A stretch of 64,000 nucleotides of DNA, taken from NCBI RefSeq assembly GCF_006149005.1, contig NZ_VBSL01000001.1:434001-498000 (forward strand), written 5' to 3'. This DNA comes from Larkinella sp. C7. Lineage in GTDB: Bacteria > Bacteroidota > Bacteroidia > Cytophagales > Spirosomataceae. Shown here piece by piece: positions 43,746 through 52,217 of this stretch. The notes beneath the pieces are model-generated. The model did no database searches. It was not told where the DNA came from and was given only the letters and a program-made list of their open reading frames with translations. A program made the translations under genes and the position numbers. Every line of letters starts with the position of its first letter. Position 1 is the first letter of the stretch.

Positions 43746-44447
43746 TTATTTTCTCTTCTCTTCAAAAACACCCTTATAAAACAATGCGGCCACAATTCCG
43801 CCTACAATCGGGGCGACGATGAACAGCCACAGTTGTTTCAGAGCCAGACCGCCGGCAAAAATCGCCGGGCCAAAACTCCGCGCGGGGTTGACCGACGTCC
43901 CCGTAACCGGAATCGCCACCAGGTGAATCAGCACCAGCGTCAAACCAATCGCCAGACCGGCCATGTTGCTGTTGCCCAACCGCGACGTCGTTTTGAAAAT
44001 AACCAGCAGAAACAGGAACGTCAGGACGGCTTCCGTGATGAAAGCGGAGGAGGTGCTGTAGGCTCCCAGGTAGCCGGGGCCCCAGCCGTTGGAACCGAGC
44101 GCCCATTGGCCCATCGAAAAACCGGGAGCCCCGCTCTGGATCAGATACAGGACCCCTGCCCCCAGTGTGGCTCCCATAAACTGGGCAATGATGTAGGAGA
44201 TGGCATCACTGACGCTGATTTTCCCGGCCACCAGCATGGCAATCGTAATGGCCGGATTGATGTGGCAGCCCGACACCGGACCAATGGCGTAGGCCATCAC
44301 CACCACCGCCAGACCAAAGGCAAACGAAATGCCCAACAGACCGATACCGGCGGGTCCGGTAGTCGAAATTCCGGAAATACTGGCGGCTCCACAGCCAAAG
44401 AGAACCAGGGAAAAGGTGCCGATCAGTTCGGCCAGTGACTTTTTCAT
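43746..44447 (-). CDS. aqpZ: Aquaporin (MIP family), AqpZ-like
   Basis: This 233-residue membrane channel has six hydrophobic segments and both NPA motifs (GCHINPAITIAM and TSVNPARSFGPA). The second NPA is followed by the conserved Arg of the selectivity filter. The absence of glycerol-facilitator-type insertions suggests water rather than glycerol flow. I chose ATG 44447 (MKKSLAELIGTFSLVLFG), since a start at 44501 adds 18 hydrophilic residues before the first helix. Its 3' end is 5 bp past the repeat array. It is close to the trehalose genes, which fits osmotic control. Confidence 0.93.
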   Translation of the reverse strand: MKKSLAELIGTFSLVLFGCGAASISGISTTGPAGIGLLGISFAFGLAVVVMAYAIGPVSGCHINPAITIAMLVAGKISVSDAISYIIAQFMGATLGAGVLYLIQSGAPGFSMGQWALGSNGWGPGYLGAYSTSSAFITEAVLTFLFLLVIFKTTSRLGNSNMAGLAIGLTLVLIHLVAIPVTGTSVNPARSFGPAIFAGGLALKQLWLFIVAPIVGGIVAALFYKGVFEEKRK

Positions 44448-44537
44448 AGACAGTTTTAAGTTTAAGAGAAAGGGTTTGTTGGCCCCTTCTTTTGACCTCA
44501 AAAACCGGATTTAGTCACAGGTAATCGAAGAAAAACG

Positions 44538-45464
44538 CTACTGGTAATTTTCAAACCAGTTAAAGCGCTCCTGTATGATTGCATCCTTCTGCTTTTTAAC
44601 GTAGGCCAGATACAGACCGGCAACGGGCGACATTTTTTTATGGGAAAGCCAGATCAGACTCCAAACCGATTTGATGGGAAAATTCTCAACCGGGATAATC
44701 CGGAGCTGACCGTTTTCAAGCTCATTTTTAATGCCAATCAGCGGCATAACGGAATAGCCTAACCCGGCAATAACCGCCTGTTTTACGGCTTCATTGGAAG
44801 TCAGTTCCATCTTTTTCAAAACCGTTAGCCCCTGGTTTTCCAAATAGCGCTCCATCACCAGCCGGGTACCGGAGCCTGCTTCCCGGTAAATTAGCGGAAT
44901 GGTCTCGAACAGGCGCATGGTATACGGTTTCGGGCCCAAGTCCGTCTCCTGGCTCCCCACCAGATACAGTTTATTCTGCATCAGTTCAATCTGGCTGATG
45001 GCCAACTGATTCGGTAAGACGGAAACCAGCGAGAAGTCAACTTCATTGTTCTCCAGACTGCTGATCACTTTCGATTTGTTCGTCACATCCAGCACCAGTT
45101 CGACGCCCGGATGCTGCTTCATAAAATCGGTCAAAAAATACGGCATTACGTATTTCCCGGTACTAACCACCGAAATTTTCAAGCGCCCCGTTAGTTGCCC
45201 TTTATAGGCCAGTGTTTTGTAATTAATGGCGTAGACTTCATTCAGAATGTTTTCGGCCGCGATGGCAATTTCTTTCCCAAAATCCGTGATGTATAACTTC
45301 TTTCCGATCACTTCCGTCAGCGGAATTTCAAATTGATTCTGAAAATTTTTCAGTTGGATTGAAACCGCCGGCTGGGTCAGATGCAGTACTTCCGCAGCTT
45401 TGGTAATGCTCTGGTTTTGAACGATTGTTGAAAAAATGCGAAGCTGATTCAGCGTATAATTCAT
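44538..45464 (-). CDS. LysR-family transcriptional regulator
   Basis: This 308-residue protein has an N-terminal winged helix-turn-helix (LRIFSTIVQNQSITKAAEVL, then LTQPAVSIQLKNFQ) and a two-lobe substrate-binding domain of the periplasmic-binding-protein type (about 90-295; SVLPNQLAISQIELMQNKLY, EAGSGTRLVMERYLE). It resembles the CysB/CbbR/YeiE branch, whose effectors are small metabolites. It is divergent from isocitrate dehydrogenase, the usual arrangement for a LysR regulator and its target. The effector is unknown. Confidence 0.93.
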   Translation of the reverse strand: MNYTLNQLRIFSTIVQNQSITKAAEVLHLTQPAVSIQLKNFQNQFEIPLTEVIGKKLYITDFGKEIAIAAENILNEVYAINYKTLAYKGQLTGRLKISVVSTGKYVMPYFLTDFMKQHPGVELVLDVTNKSKVISSLENNEVDFSLVSVLPNQLAISQIELMQNKLYLVGSQETDLGPKPYTMRLFETIPLIYREAGSGTRLVMERYLENQGLTVLKKMELTSNEAVKQAVIAGLGYSVMPLIGIKNELENGQLRIIPVENFPIKSVWSLIWLSHKKMSPVAGLYLAYVKKQKDAIIQERFNWFENYQ

Positions 45465-45474
45465 AAATATTTTT

Positions 45475-45496
45475 TATGCATATCATTACAAACATA
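45475..45496 (-). promoter_or_regulatory. Candidate lysR promoter and operator
   Basis: On the minus strand TATGTTTG (45489-45496) matches the -7 consensus TAnnTTTG, about 24 bp before the lysR ATG. The perfect palindrome TATGCATA at 45475-45482 would lie at the start site and may be an autoregulatory site. No well-placed -33 TTG was found, so this is tentative. Confidence 0.4.
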
Positions 45497-45554
45497 AATA
45501 AAAATATATAATCCCGGCGCTGCAATTTTGTCGCATCAATAACTGCTTATCAAA

Positions 45555-46991
45555 ATGACACGGATTACAGTAGCAAAGGGCGACGGCATCGGTCCCGAAA
45601 TCATGGATGCTACGCTCGAAATTATTCTGGCGGCAGGTGCACAACTCGAACTGGATGAGATTCAGGTGGGCGAACAGGTCTACCTGGCCGGTAATTCAGC
45701 CGGGATTGCCAAAGAATCGTGGGAGATCATCCGGCGAAACAAGGTATTTTTGAAAGCCCCGATCACCACCCCCCAGGGCGGAGGGTACAAAAGCCTGAAT
45801 GTCACCACCCGCAAATTTTTAGGACTCTACGCCAATGTTCGGCCCTGCCTGAGTCTCCATCCATACGTCAAAACCAAACACCCGCACATGGATCTGGTGA
45901 TTGTGCGGGAAAACGAAGAAGATCTGTATGCCGGTATTGAACACCAGCAAACCGATGAAGTGGTGCAATGCCTCAAGCTCATCAGCCGGCCGGGTTGCGA
46001 AAAAATCATCCGTTATGCGTTCGAATACGCCCGTCAGTATGAGCGCAAAAAAGTAACCTGCTTCACCAAAGACAACATTATGAAGCAAACGGATGGCTTG
46101 TTCCACCAGGTATTCGACGAGATTGCCGCCGAATACCCCGACATCGAAAATGAACACTGGATTATTGATATTGGAGCCGCCAAGATGGCCGATACGCCCG
46201 AGCTTTTCGATGTCATTGTGATGCCCAATTTATACGGTGATGTGCTTTCGGATGTAGCGGCTCAAATCGCGGGATCGGTGGGGCTGGCCGGGTCAGCAAA
46301 CCTGGGCGAAGAATGCGCCATGTTTGAAGCCATTCACGGGTCGGCTCCGCGCCGGGCCGGGCAAAATCTGGCCAATCCGTCGGGGCTGCTTCAGGGTGCG
46401 GTCATGATGCTGATTCACATCGGGCAAACCGACGTGGCCGAAAAGGTACAGAATGCCTGGCTTAAAACCATCGAAGACGGTATTCACACCTATGATCTCT
46501 ACAAGGAAGGCATCAGCACGCAAAAAGTGGGCACAAAAGAATTTGCGCAGGCGGTTATTGCCAATCTGGGCCAGAAGCCCTCAACCCTGAAAGCCGTTAA
46601 TCTGGCCAATGGAACGCCGTTAAATCTGCCTAAATACCAGCGAAAACCGCCCGCCAGAAAAGAACTGGTCGGTGTCGATGTCTTTGTTCATTGGAATGGC
46701 ACCAATCCGGACGATCTTGCCCGGTTGCTGAAACCGCTGGAATCCGAAAAAACAAAACTTTCCATGATCACCAACCGGGGCATCAAGGTATGGCCGGACG
46801 GCTTTTCGGAAACGTTTTGTACCGACCACTGGCGGTGTCGATTCAAACCCGCCAAAGGCAACACCCTGGGTAAACTGGATCTTATTTTTCTGCTGGTCAA
46901 AGCCGTCGAAAACAACATCGACACCATCAAGACGGAGAATCTGTACGATTTTAACGGAAAACCCGCCTTTTCGCTGGGGCAAGGTCAATAA
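45555..46991 (+). CDS. icd: NADP-dependent isocitrate dehydrogenase, long type
   Basis: It oxidises isocitrate to 2-oxoglutarate in the citric acid cycle. The 478-residue protein has the N-terminal TRITVAKGDGIGPEIMDATL, the substrate-binding SLNVTTRKFLGLYANVRPC, metal-site NLYGDVLSDVAAQIAGSVG and cofactor loop HGSAPRRAGQNLANPSGLL. Basic residues in the APRRAGQ stretch favour NADP over NAD. The C-terminal extension of about 140 residues (VDVFVHWNGTNPDDLARLLK) matches Thermus/Rickettsia-type enzymes. It diverges from a LysR gene, and two small genes follow closely. Confidence 0.95.
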   Translation: MTRITVAKGDGIGPEIMDATLEIILAAGAQLELDEIQVGEQVYLAGNSAGIAKESWEIIRRNKVFLKAPITTPQGGGYKSLNVTTRKFLGLYANVRPCLSLHPYVKTKHPHMDLVIVRENEEDLYAGIEHQQTDEVVQCLKLISRPGCEKIIRYAFEYARQYERKKVTCFTKDNIMKQTDGLFHQVFDEIAAEYPDIENEHWIIDIGAAKMADTPELFDVIVMPNLYGDVLSDVAAQIAGSVGLAGSANLGEECAMFEAIHGSAPRRAGQNLANPSGLLQGAVMMLIHIGQTDVAEKVQNAWLKTIEDGIHTYDLYKEGISTQKVGTKEFAQAVIANLGQKPSTLKAVNLANGTPLNLPKYQRKPPARKELVGVDVFVHWNGTNPDDLARLLKPLESEKTKLSMITNRGIKVWPDGFSETFCTDHWRCRFKPAKGNTLGKLDLIFLLVKAVENNIDTIKTENLYDFNGKPAFSLGQGQ

Positions 46992-47015
46992 TTCATCAAA
47001 CCCACTTAGCATACC

Positions 47016-47264
47016 ATGGAAATGCAGCTCATTCAGGGTCAGTTTTCGGCCCAGGATTCCATTCAACTCCTTACTGAAATGGTGCATATTAAAATCAAAT
47101 ACCACGAAAGTAAGATCGGCAGCAACAGCAGCGAGGAAGATGTCAAAATGCGGGAAAAACGGATTAAAACCTTGCAAAAAGACCTTTTTGATCTTCGGCA
47201 AGCCATTCAATCCAGCAGTGGGCCGGTTTCGATTGCTTCAGTTCTAACGATCAGGCTGTCATGA
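47016..47264 (+). CDS. Small protein of unknown function, 82 aa
   Basis: I do not recognise a named family. It begins MEMQLIQGQFSAQDSIQLLT and is mainly helical, with a charged middle (MREKRIKTLQKDLFDLRQAI) that could form a coiled coil. It has no signal peptide. It lies 24 bp after icd and overlaps the next small gene by four bases (ATGA), so the three probably share a transcript. Short helical proteins of this type occur in other Bacteroidota, but no function can be stated. Confidence 0.7.
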   Translation: MEMQLIQGQFSAQDSIQLLTEMVHIKIKYHESKIGSNSSEEDVKMREKRIKTLQKDLFDLRQAIQSSSGPVSIASVLTIRLS

Positions 47265-47470
47265 AAAAGTTCCTGCACAACGCCCGGATGCTGAGTGCCC
47301 GGCTCGAGTCCCGCTTACCGGTTTTACCAATCATTTTCCAGTTAAGTGTGTCAGTCGCCTGTCTGGTGACGGCTTTCGTGATCCGGGACGATGTTTTGCC
47401 GAGTGAAGTCGTCAAAGTGCTGTCGATTGTGTGCAGCGCAAACCTGCTGCGAAGTCTTACGACTAACTAA
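47261..47470 (+). CDS. Small membrane-associated protein of unknown function, 69 aa
   Basis: This is a basic N-terminus (MKKFLHNARMLSARLESRL) followed by one or two hydrophobic stretches (VLPIIFQLSVSVACLVTAFV, and a weaker one at VVKVLSIVCSANLL). Its start overlaps the stop of the preceding gene, indicating translational coupling. No family is recognised. Length and overlap argue for a real gene, though it is short. Confidence 0.6.
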   Translation: MKKFLHNARMLSARLESRLPVLPIIFQLSVSVACLVTAFVIRDDVLPSEVVKVLSIVCSANLLRSLTTN

Positions 47471-47484
47471 ACTTTTGACCGGTC

Positions 47485-47516
47485 TGCCGACCCGGGCAGG
47501 TCTTGCCTGGTCGGCA
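47485..47516. terminator. Bidirectional stem-loop between convergent genes
   Basis: TGCCGACC (47485-47492) and GGTCGGCA (47509-47516) pair, with a further inner stem GGGCA/TGCCT. It lies between the small-gene operon ending at 47470 and the DUF1080 gene ending at 47534. There is no strong T-run on either side. Confidence 0.5.
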
Positions 47517-47533
47517 GCCTCTGGCCACTTTGT

Positions 47534-48217
47534 TTATGGCAACGCTTTGATTTTCATATTCTTGAAGTAAATCGGCGCACCGGCATGTTTGCCCTGAAAA
47601 CCGACATACCCTTCGTTCGGCAGCGTAGCCCAGGGCTTGTTGAGCCAGTTCGGGATGGCTGAGCCGTCAGGGTTGTTTTTGCCGGAAGTCCACAGGCTCA
47701 TATCGATCTGGTTGACAAGTTGACCGTTCAGCAAAACCGTGATGTTTTTTCCCTGGCAGGTGATCGTGTAGCGGTTCCACTCGCCCGCCGATTTGACCAC
47801 CTTGGGCAGCATCGCGGGTTTGTGACCGAAAAACGCCCCACATTGCCACGACGCCGGAGCTTTGGACCACTGTTCGCTGTAGTCGTCGGCAATCTGAATC
47901 TCCACCGAGTTCGGAATAAAATTGGCGGTATCGCTGCAATACACAAAAACCCCGCTGTTGGTGCCGGGCGCGTTCTTGAATTCCAGGTCCAGCACGAAGT
48001 TTTTATACGTCTTTTTGGTCCAGATCGGAATGTCTTCCGTGGCCGTTAAAACGCCGTTCTCAACGCTCCAGATGCCTTTTGGAAAACCGGCGTCGGACAA
48101 ATCGGCGGCAAAAAGCGGTTTCCAGTCGCTTCCGGAGGTATCGGGATGTTTCGGCGTAGTTTGGGCAACGGCCAGCCCGGTTAATAAACAGCAAATCAGT
48201 ACTAGAATTTTGTTCAT
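47534..48217 (-). CDS. Secreted DUF1080 (3-keto-disaccharide hydrolase domain) protein
   Basis: This 227-residue protein has signal peptide MNKILVLICCLLTGLAVA and a single jelly-roll domain: WKPLFAADLSDAGF, WSVENGVLTATEDIPIWTKK, FVLDLEFKNAPGTNSGVFVY, EIQIADDY, GEWNRYTITCQGKNITVLLN and GYVGFQGKHAGAPIYFKNMK. This matches DUF1080/PF06439, some members of which hydrolyse 3-keto-disaccharides. I chose ATG 48217, since the upstream start adds six residues ahead of the signal peptide. It ends the minus-strand glycan locus. Confidence 0.9.
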   Translation of the reverse strand: MNKILVLICCLLTGLAVAQTTPKHPDTSGSDWKPLFAADLSDAGFPKGIWSVENGVLTATEDIPIWTKKTYKNFVLDLEFKNAPGTNSGVFVYCSDTANFIPNSVEIQIADDYSEQWSKAPASWQCGAFFGHKPAMLPKVVKSAGEWNRYTITCQGKNITVLLNGQLVNQIDMSLWTSGKNNPDGSAIPNWLNKPWATLPNEGYVGFQGKHAGAPIYFKNMKIKALP

Positions 48218-48374
48218 GGAATTGGTTGGTTTCAAACTCGATTAGTGACCCGAAGTTGAGGGTCTTTTTTGAAAAAGAAAAGTTTTGTCAAACCATCCGG
48301 CGTTCCAGGGTAAATTATGAACGAATCCATGGTCGAAAACAGAGACATGAACCTGAAGAATTCGTATTTCTTTT

Positions 48375-50162
48375 TTACCGGGGGCCAATGACCTCACTGA
48401 CCGTTGATACGCCGTTTTCATTGAACGACTCAATGGCAAAATAATACGGTACGCCTACATTCAGCGCCCGCAGTTCCAGTTTATTCGGCTGGTCGTTCCA
48501 GATTTGATAGGTCTGGTACAGCTTGTCTCTGGCAATGCCCCACAGAATGTTGTAGCCCACTGCACCGGGCACTTTTTCCCACGCAATATCGGCATTTCGC
48601 TGGTCTTTCTGCCGGACAGCCGCTAGTTTTACGGGCGTCGCCGGGGCTTTTCCCAACCCATTGCCAAAGACCCGAAACCCGTTGATGGCCACGTAAGGAC
48701 CCGCCGTGTAGACGTGTTCATACCGCACATACCGCCCGCGCACCGGACGGAGCAATTCCACATAGGCACAGGCGCGGTCGCGTTTGGGCTCCGACGTCAG
48801 GTCGGCAATTTTGTCCCATTTCTTTCCATCTCTCGACGCATACAACCGAAACTGGGTGTAAACCGTAGAATCACTGTCGAAAACGGTATTTTTATAATCG
48901 ACGTAATTGACCTGCACCGCCCGAATGTCGTGGTCGGCACCGAGGTCGGTGGTCAGCGTCTCGCCGGCTTTGTTTTGGGTTGGCACCCAGAACGTCCGGG
49001 GATTTTCGTCTGCTGTCAGTTCGGCGCGCAGGGTATCCAGCGTTGAGGAGGCCGTGACCGGTTTCCGGTAATTCAGCAACATCCAGCCCGTAAAAAGCGC
49101 GTTGCTGTTCTCCCACTTTTTGGTGGAAAGGTGATGCGGAAAGTCTCCGAAACGGGTGTTGGCGTAAAGCTGGTCGTCTTTGTCGAAACCGGCGGGATGC
49201 ATCACAATCCGTCGTTCCATACCCCAGACAATGCCCAGCCAGGTGGTGCCGGTATTCCAGTAATTGCCAAAATTATCCTGGAACGTGTTTCCGTGGCCGG
49301 TGCCGGTGGCGTAGCCCCCCGGTTTGTAGGCAATGGGGTTGTAGGGCGCGTATTCAAACGGCCCCAGCGGATCTTTGCCGACGTAGGTGCCGTTGGCGTA
49401 CACGTTGTATTCGGTTCCGGGCGCTCCATATTGCAGGTAATATTTGCCGTTGTGTTTCGTCATCCAGGCCCCTTCCGTAAACGGTTTGATGGGGTCGGAA
49501 TGGTTCGGGCCGAAACGCTCCCAGCCGTGTTGCCACGGGTCGAGCCAGAGCATTGGCTGGTAAGCTTTCGACGGTTCCGGGTTCATGTAGGTCAGCCGAC
49601 GGCGGTGGTCTAGTTCGGCACCAAAAATCGGATAAACGTTCGAGGAACCCCAATACATGTACCACTTGTCGGTATCCGGATCGTGGAAGAGAGCCGGGTC
49701 CCAGGGACCGATGTCTTTGGGCAGGCGCGGCAACCAGCGGTTATAGAACTTGAGCTTGCCATTTTCGGGTTCGGTCGAATAAAAAATGGGGCGTTGTTCG
49801 AACGTCGACTGAAACAGGAACAGCGTATCGCGCACCGACAGGGCCGCTGGCGCACACATGTCTTCCATCGGCCATTTGTCGGGCACGACGTACTGCCAAC
49901 TGACCAGATCCTTTGATTTCCACCAGCCACCGGAAATGGTGACGAACAGAAAGTATTCCCCCGGTTTGCTGCCCACCTTGTGGTTGATAATGACCGGATC
50001 AGCGCCCGAACGGTACGAAATCCGTTCGTTCAACTGCTCAAAATTATACCGGTAACTGATGTCCATCGGGTTGCAGTAGGTTCGTTGCTGAGCCAGGCCG
50101 GAGGCCCCGATGAACCAAGGAAGCGCCAACAGCAAGACCTTTTTCAGAACGTTTTTTTTCAT
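48375..50162 (-). CDS. GH43-like glycoside hydrolase with discoidin and fibronectin type III domains
   Basis: This 595-residue secreted enzyme has signal peptide MKKNVLKKVLLLALPWFIG. A five-bladed propeller covers about 30-370 (SGADPVIINH, WQYVVPDKWPMEDMCAPAAL, IGPWDPALFHDPDTDKWYMY, EGAWMTKHNGKYYLQYGAPG). An F5/8-type C (CBM32-like) domain lies near 375-520 and a fibronectin type III domain at the end (VPGAVGYNILWG ... YYFAIESFNENGVS). Acidic residues in ADPVI, WDPALF and EGAW fit the GH43/GH117 clan. The start 50162 avoids an extension into the divergent kinase region. It probably removes a terminal sugar from a side chain. Confidence 0.82.
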   Translation of the reverse strand: MKKNVLKKVLLLALPWFIGASGLAQQRTYCNPMDISYRYNFEQLNERISYRSGADPVIINHKVGSKPGEYFLFVTISGGWWKSKDLVSWQYVVPDKWPMEDMCAPAALSVRDTLFLFQSTFEQRPIFYSTEPENGKLKFYNRWLPRLPKDIGPWDPALFHDPDTDKWYMYWGSSNVYPIFGAELDHRRRLTYMNPEPSKAYQPMLWLDPWQHGWERFGPNHSDPIKPFTEGAWMTKHNGKYYLQYGAPGTEYNVYANGTYVGKDPLGPFEYAPYNPIAYKPGGYATGTGHGNTFQDNFGNYWNTGTTWLGIVWGMERRIVMHPAGFDKDDQLYANTRFGDFPHHLSTKKWENSNALFTGWMLLNYRKPVTASSTLDTLRAELTADENPRTFWVPTQNKAGETLTTDLGADHDIRAVQVNYVDYKNTVFDSDSTVYTQFRLYASRDGKKWDKIADLTSEPKRDRACAYVELLRPVRGRYVRYEHVYTAGPYVAINGFRVFGNGLGKAPATPVKLAAVRQKDQRNADIAWEKVPGAVGYNILWGIARDKLYQTYQIWNDQPNKLELRALNVGVPYYFAIESFNENGVSTVSEVIGPR

Positions 50163-50517
50163 AACTCTCCTGGTTTCGATATCCCATTCACCCGTCAACA
50201 GACGTCTTTTCTCCACTTGCAAGTACGGGACAAAAAACCGTTTCGATTTCGGGATGCTGGAAAATAGTTTTCAAAAAAACACCCTTTTCCGTTGTTGCCG
50301 GTCGGATTGTTCATCCGGATTCACTTTAAACAAAATCAGTAACTTAGCTGTTTTAACAGACATAACATGCACGCTGACCAGATCGTCTTTTTCGGAATTG
50401 TCAGCCTATTTCCCCCGACTCACAAGAGGATATTTTCACGGTAATGACCTTTTAGAAAAACTACGGTGGTTGAACCCTTTATTCGCTGGCAGCCATAAAA
50501 CATACCCTGTTTCTGTT
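50163..50517 (+). other. Divergent region between the GH43-like gene and the histidine kinase
   Basis: This 355-bp stretch is open in the kinase frame back to 50110, so the kinase could start earlier (for example at an internal ATG near 50254). The reading there is cysteine-rich and lacks a recognisable domain (FRCCRSDCSSG), so I treat it as non-coding promoter space for both genes. No clear promoter motif was found. Confidence 0.45.
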
Positions 50518-52212
50518 ATGTACGAACTCGCTATAGTTTCGCTGGATGATGAGCAGGATCTAATTCTGGCGCATAAACGCACGTTGAAACTGGGCGAACT
50601 GGCGGGGCTTTCACGCGTGGCCCAAACGACTTTTGCAACGGCGGTTTTGGAAGTTTCCCGCGATGCCCTCCAGCATGGCAGCGATGTATCTCTAACGCTC
50701 GGGATTGTGCCCCCAAACGGCTCTAAAGCCCGGATTATGGCCAAAATCAGTGGCAGCCACAGTGCGATTACCGGACAAAAAAATGAACGGATCGAGGTGG
50801 CTAGCCGTCTGGTGGATGAGGTTCAGATTTCCAAATCCGAAAAAGGGTCAGAAGTACGGCTGAGTATTCCGGTTTTAGCCGATCAATGCGTTAACGAAAC
50901 CAGCGTGGCACACTGGAAGCACCACTTCGACACCGAGCCGACCGAACTGGTAGCCGATGAAATCAAACGAAAAAATAACCAGCTACAGGAACTGGCTGAG
51001 CGGCTTCGCTCGTCGGAACGCCAGTATCAGGTGTTGAGTGATTCGTTGCCGCTCATGATTTTTACGGCCACGGCGAAAGGGAAACTCCTGTACGCCAACG
51101 AATGGTTGCGAAAATACACCGGCGAATCGGTCAGCCAGTTGAATAAATCGAAATGGGAGACGGTTCTGTATGAAGACGACGCGGCCGTATGGTGGGGAAA
51201 ATGGGCCGAAACCGCTTCGGCCAACCACACCTTCCAGACCGAAATCCGAATCCGGAATGCCGAAACGGGTGCTTACGTCTGGCACCGGATGACGGCCACC
51301 GCGCTGCTGGATGAGAAGAAGGAAATTCTGTACTGGAGCGGTTTCCTGGTGGATATTCAGGCCCAGAAAATGGTGGAGCGAACCTTGCAGGACAACCGCG
51401 AGCTGACCGAAACCAAAAAGAAACTGGAACAATATCAGCACGAACTGAAACTGAACATCGGCGAACTGAACCGCAGCAACCAGGAACTGGCCGAGTTTGC
51501 CTACATAGCCTCCCATGATTTGCAGGAACCCTTACGGAAAATTCAGTCCTTCGGAAGGCTGCTCGTCGAACAGTTTGCCAATGAGCTAAACCCAAAGGCC
51601 CAGGATTTGATTCAGCGGATGCACCATGCAGCCGAACGCATGCACGTTCTGATCAAGGATATTCTGGCCTATTCGCGGCTGAATACGCACCACCAGCCCT
51701 TTCGACAGGTCGACCTCAATGCGCTGGTGAAAGAGGTGCTGGACGATTTGGAACTGAGCATTCGTGAAAAAAAGACGCAGGTTTTCGTTGACTTTTTGCC
51801 CACCATCTACGGCAATCCGCTGCAACTGCGGCAACTGTTCCAGAACCTGCTCTCGAATGCCCTGAAATTCATCGCACCCGATCGCCCTCCGCAGGTGCGG
51901 ATTTCTGCCCGGGACGTCACCATTTTCGACATTCCGGTTCCGATGCGGCAACGGGAGCCGTCGTACCTGGCCATCAGTGTGGAAGACAACGGGATCGGCT
52001 TCGACGAACGGTATCACAACCGGATTTTTCAGCTTTTCCAACGGCTGCACGGCAAAGACTTGTATGCCGGCACGGGCATCGGTCTCACCATTTGCAAAAA
52101 AGTGGCCGAAATGCACGGCGGTACCATCGCGGCCCAGTCGCAACCCGGTCAGGGAGCCACATTTACGGTATTTCTGCCCCAAAGTGTGGCGGTATCGGTT
52201 CCGGCCAAATGA
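50518..52212 (+). CDS. Sensor histidine kinase with N-terminal ATPase-like domain and PAS
   Basis: This 564-residue soluble kinase has no membrane segment. An N-terminal region of about 1-125 resembles the RsbW/anti-sigma ATP-binding fold (ATAVLEVSRDALQHGSD, SRLVDEVQISKSEKGSEV). A coiled linker follows, then a PAS domain (about 165-285; SDSLPLMIFTATAKGKLLYA). The HisKA region has phosphoacceptor His333 in IASHDLQEPLRKIQS, and the C-terminal HATPase has NLLSNALKF, DNGIGFDERY and GTGIGLTICKKVAEM. No response regulator is adjacent. It is the only plus-strand gene inside the glycan locus and ends 5 bp from the convergent sulfatase stop. Confidence 0.9.
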   Translation: MYELAIVSLDDEQDLILAHKRTLKLGELAGLSRVAQTTFATAVLEVSRDALQHGSDVSLTLGIVPPNGSKARIMAKISGSHSAITGQKNERIEVASRLVDEVQISKSEKGSEVRLSIPVLADQCVNETSVAHWKHHFDTEPTELVADEIKRKNNQLQELAERLRSSERQYQVLSDSLPLMIFTATAKGKLLYANEWLRKYTGESVSQLNKSKWETVLYEDDAAVWWGKWAETASANHTFQTEIRIRNAETGAYVWHRMTATALLDEKKEILYWSGFLVDIQAQKMVERTLQDNRELTETKKKLEQYQHELKLNIGELNRSNQELAEFAYIASHDLQEPLRKIQSFGRLLVEQFANELNPKAQDLIQRMHHAAERMHVLIKDILAYSRLNTHHQPFRQVDLNALVKEVLDDLELSIREKKTQVFVDFLPTIYGNPLQLRQLFQNLLSNALKFIAPDRPPQVRISARDVTIFDIPVPMRQREPSYLAISVEDNGIGFDERYHNRIFQLFQRLHGKDLYAGTGIGLTICKKVAEMHGGTIAAQSQPGQGATFTVFLPQSVAVSVPAK

Positions 52213-52217
52213 ATTCC

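Noticed and set aside
43459-43822. Two short plus-strand frames reading through the repeat array
   Set aside because: Both only translate the repeat units (HFVKTTTRNSKQ and similar) and one runs into the aquaporin 3' end.
50110-50517. N-terminal extension of the histidine kinase by 136 residues
   Set aside because: It would overlap the start of the divergent GH43-like gene and has no recognisable domain; an intermediate start near 50254 cannot be fully excluded.
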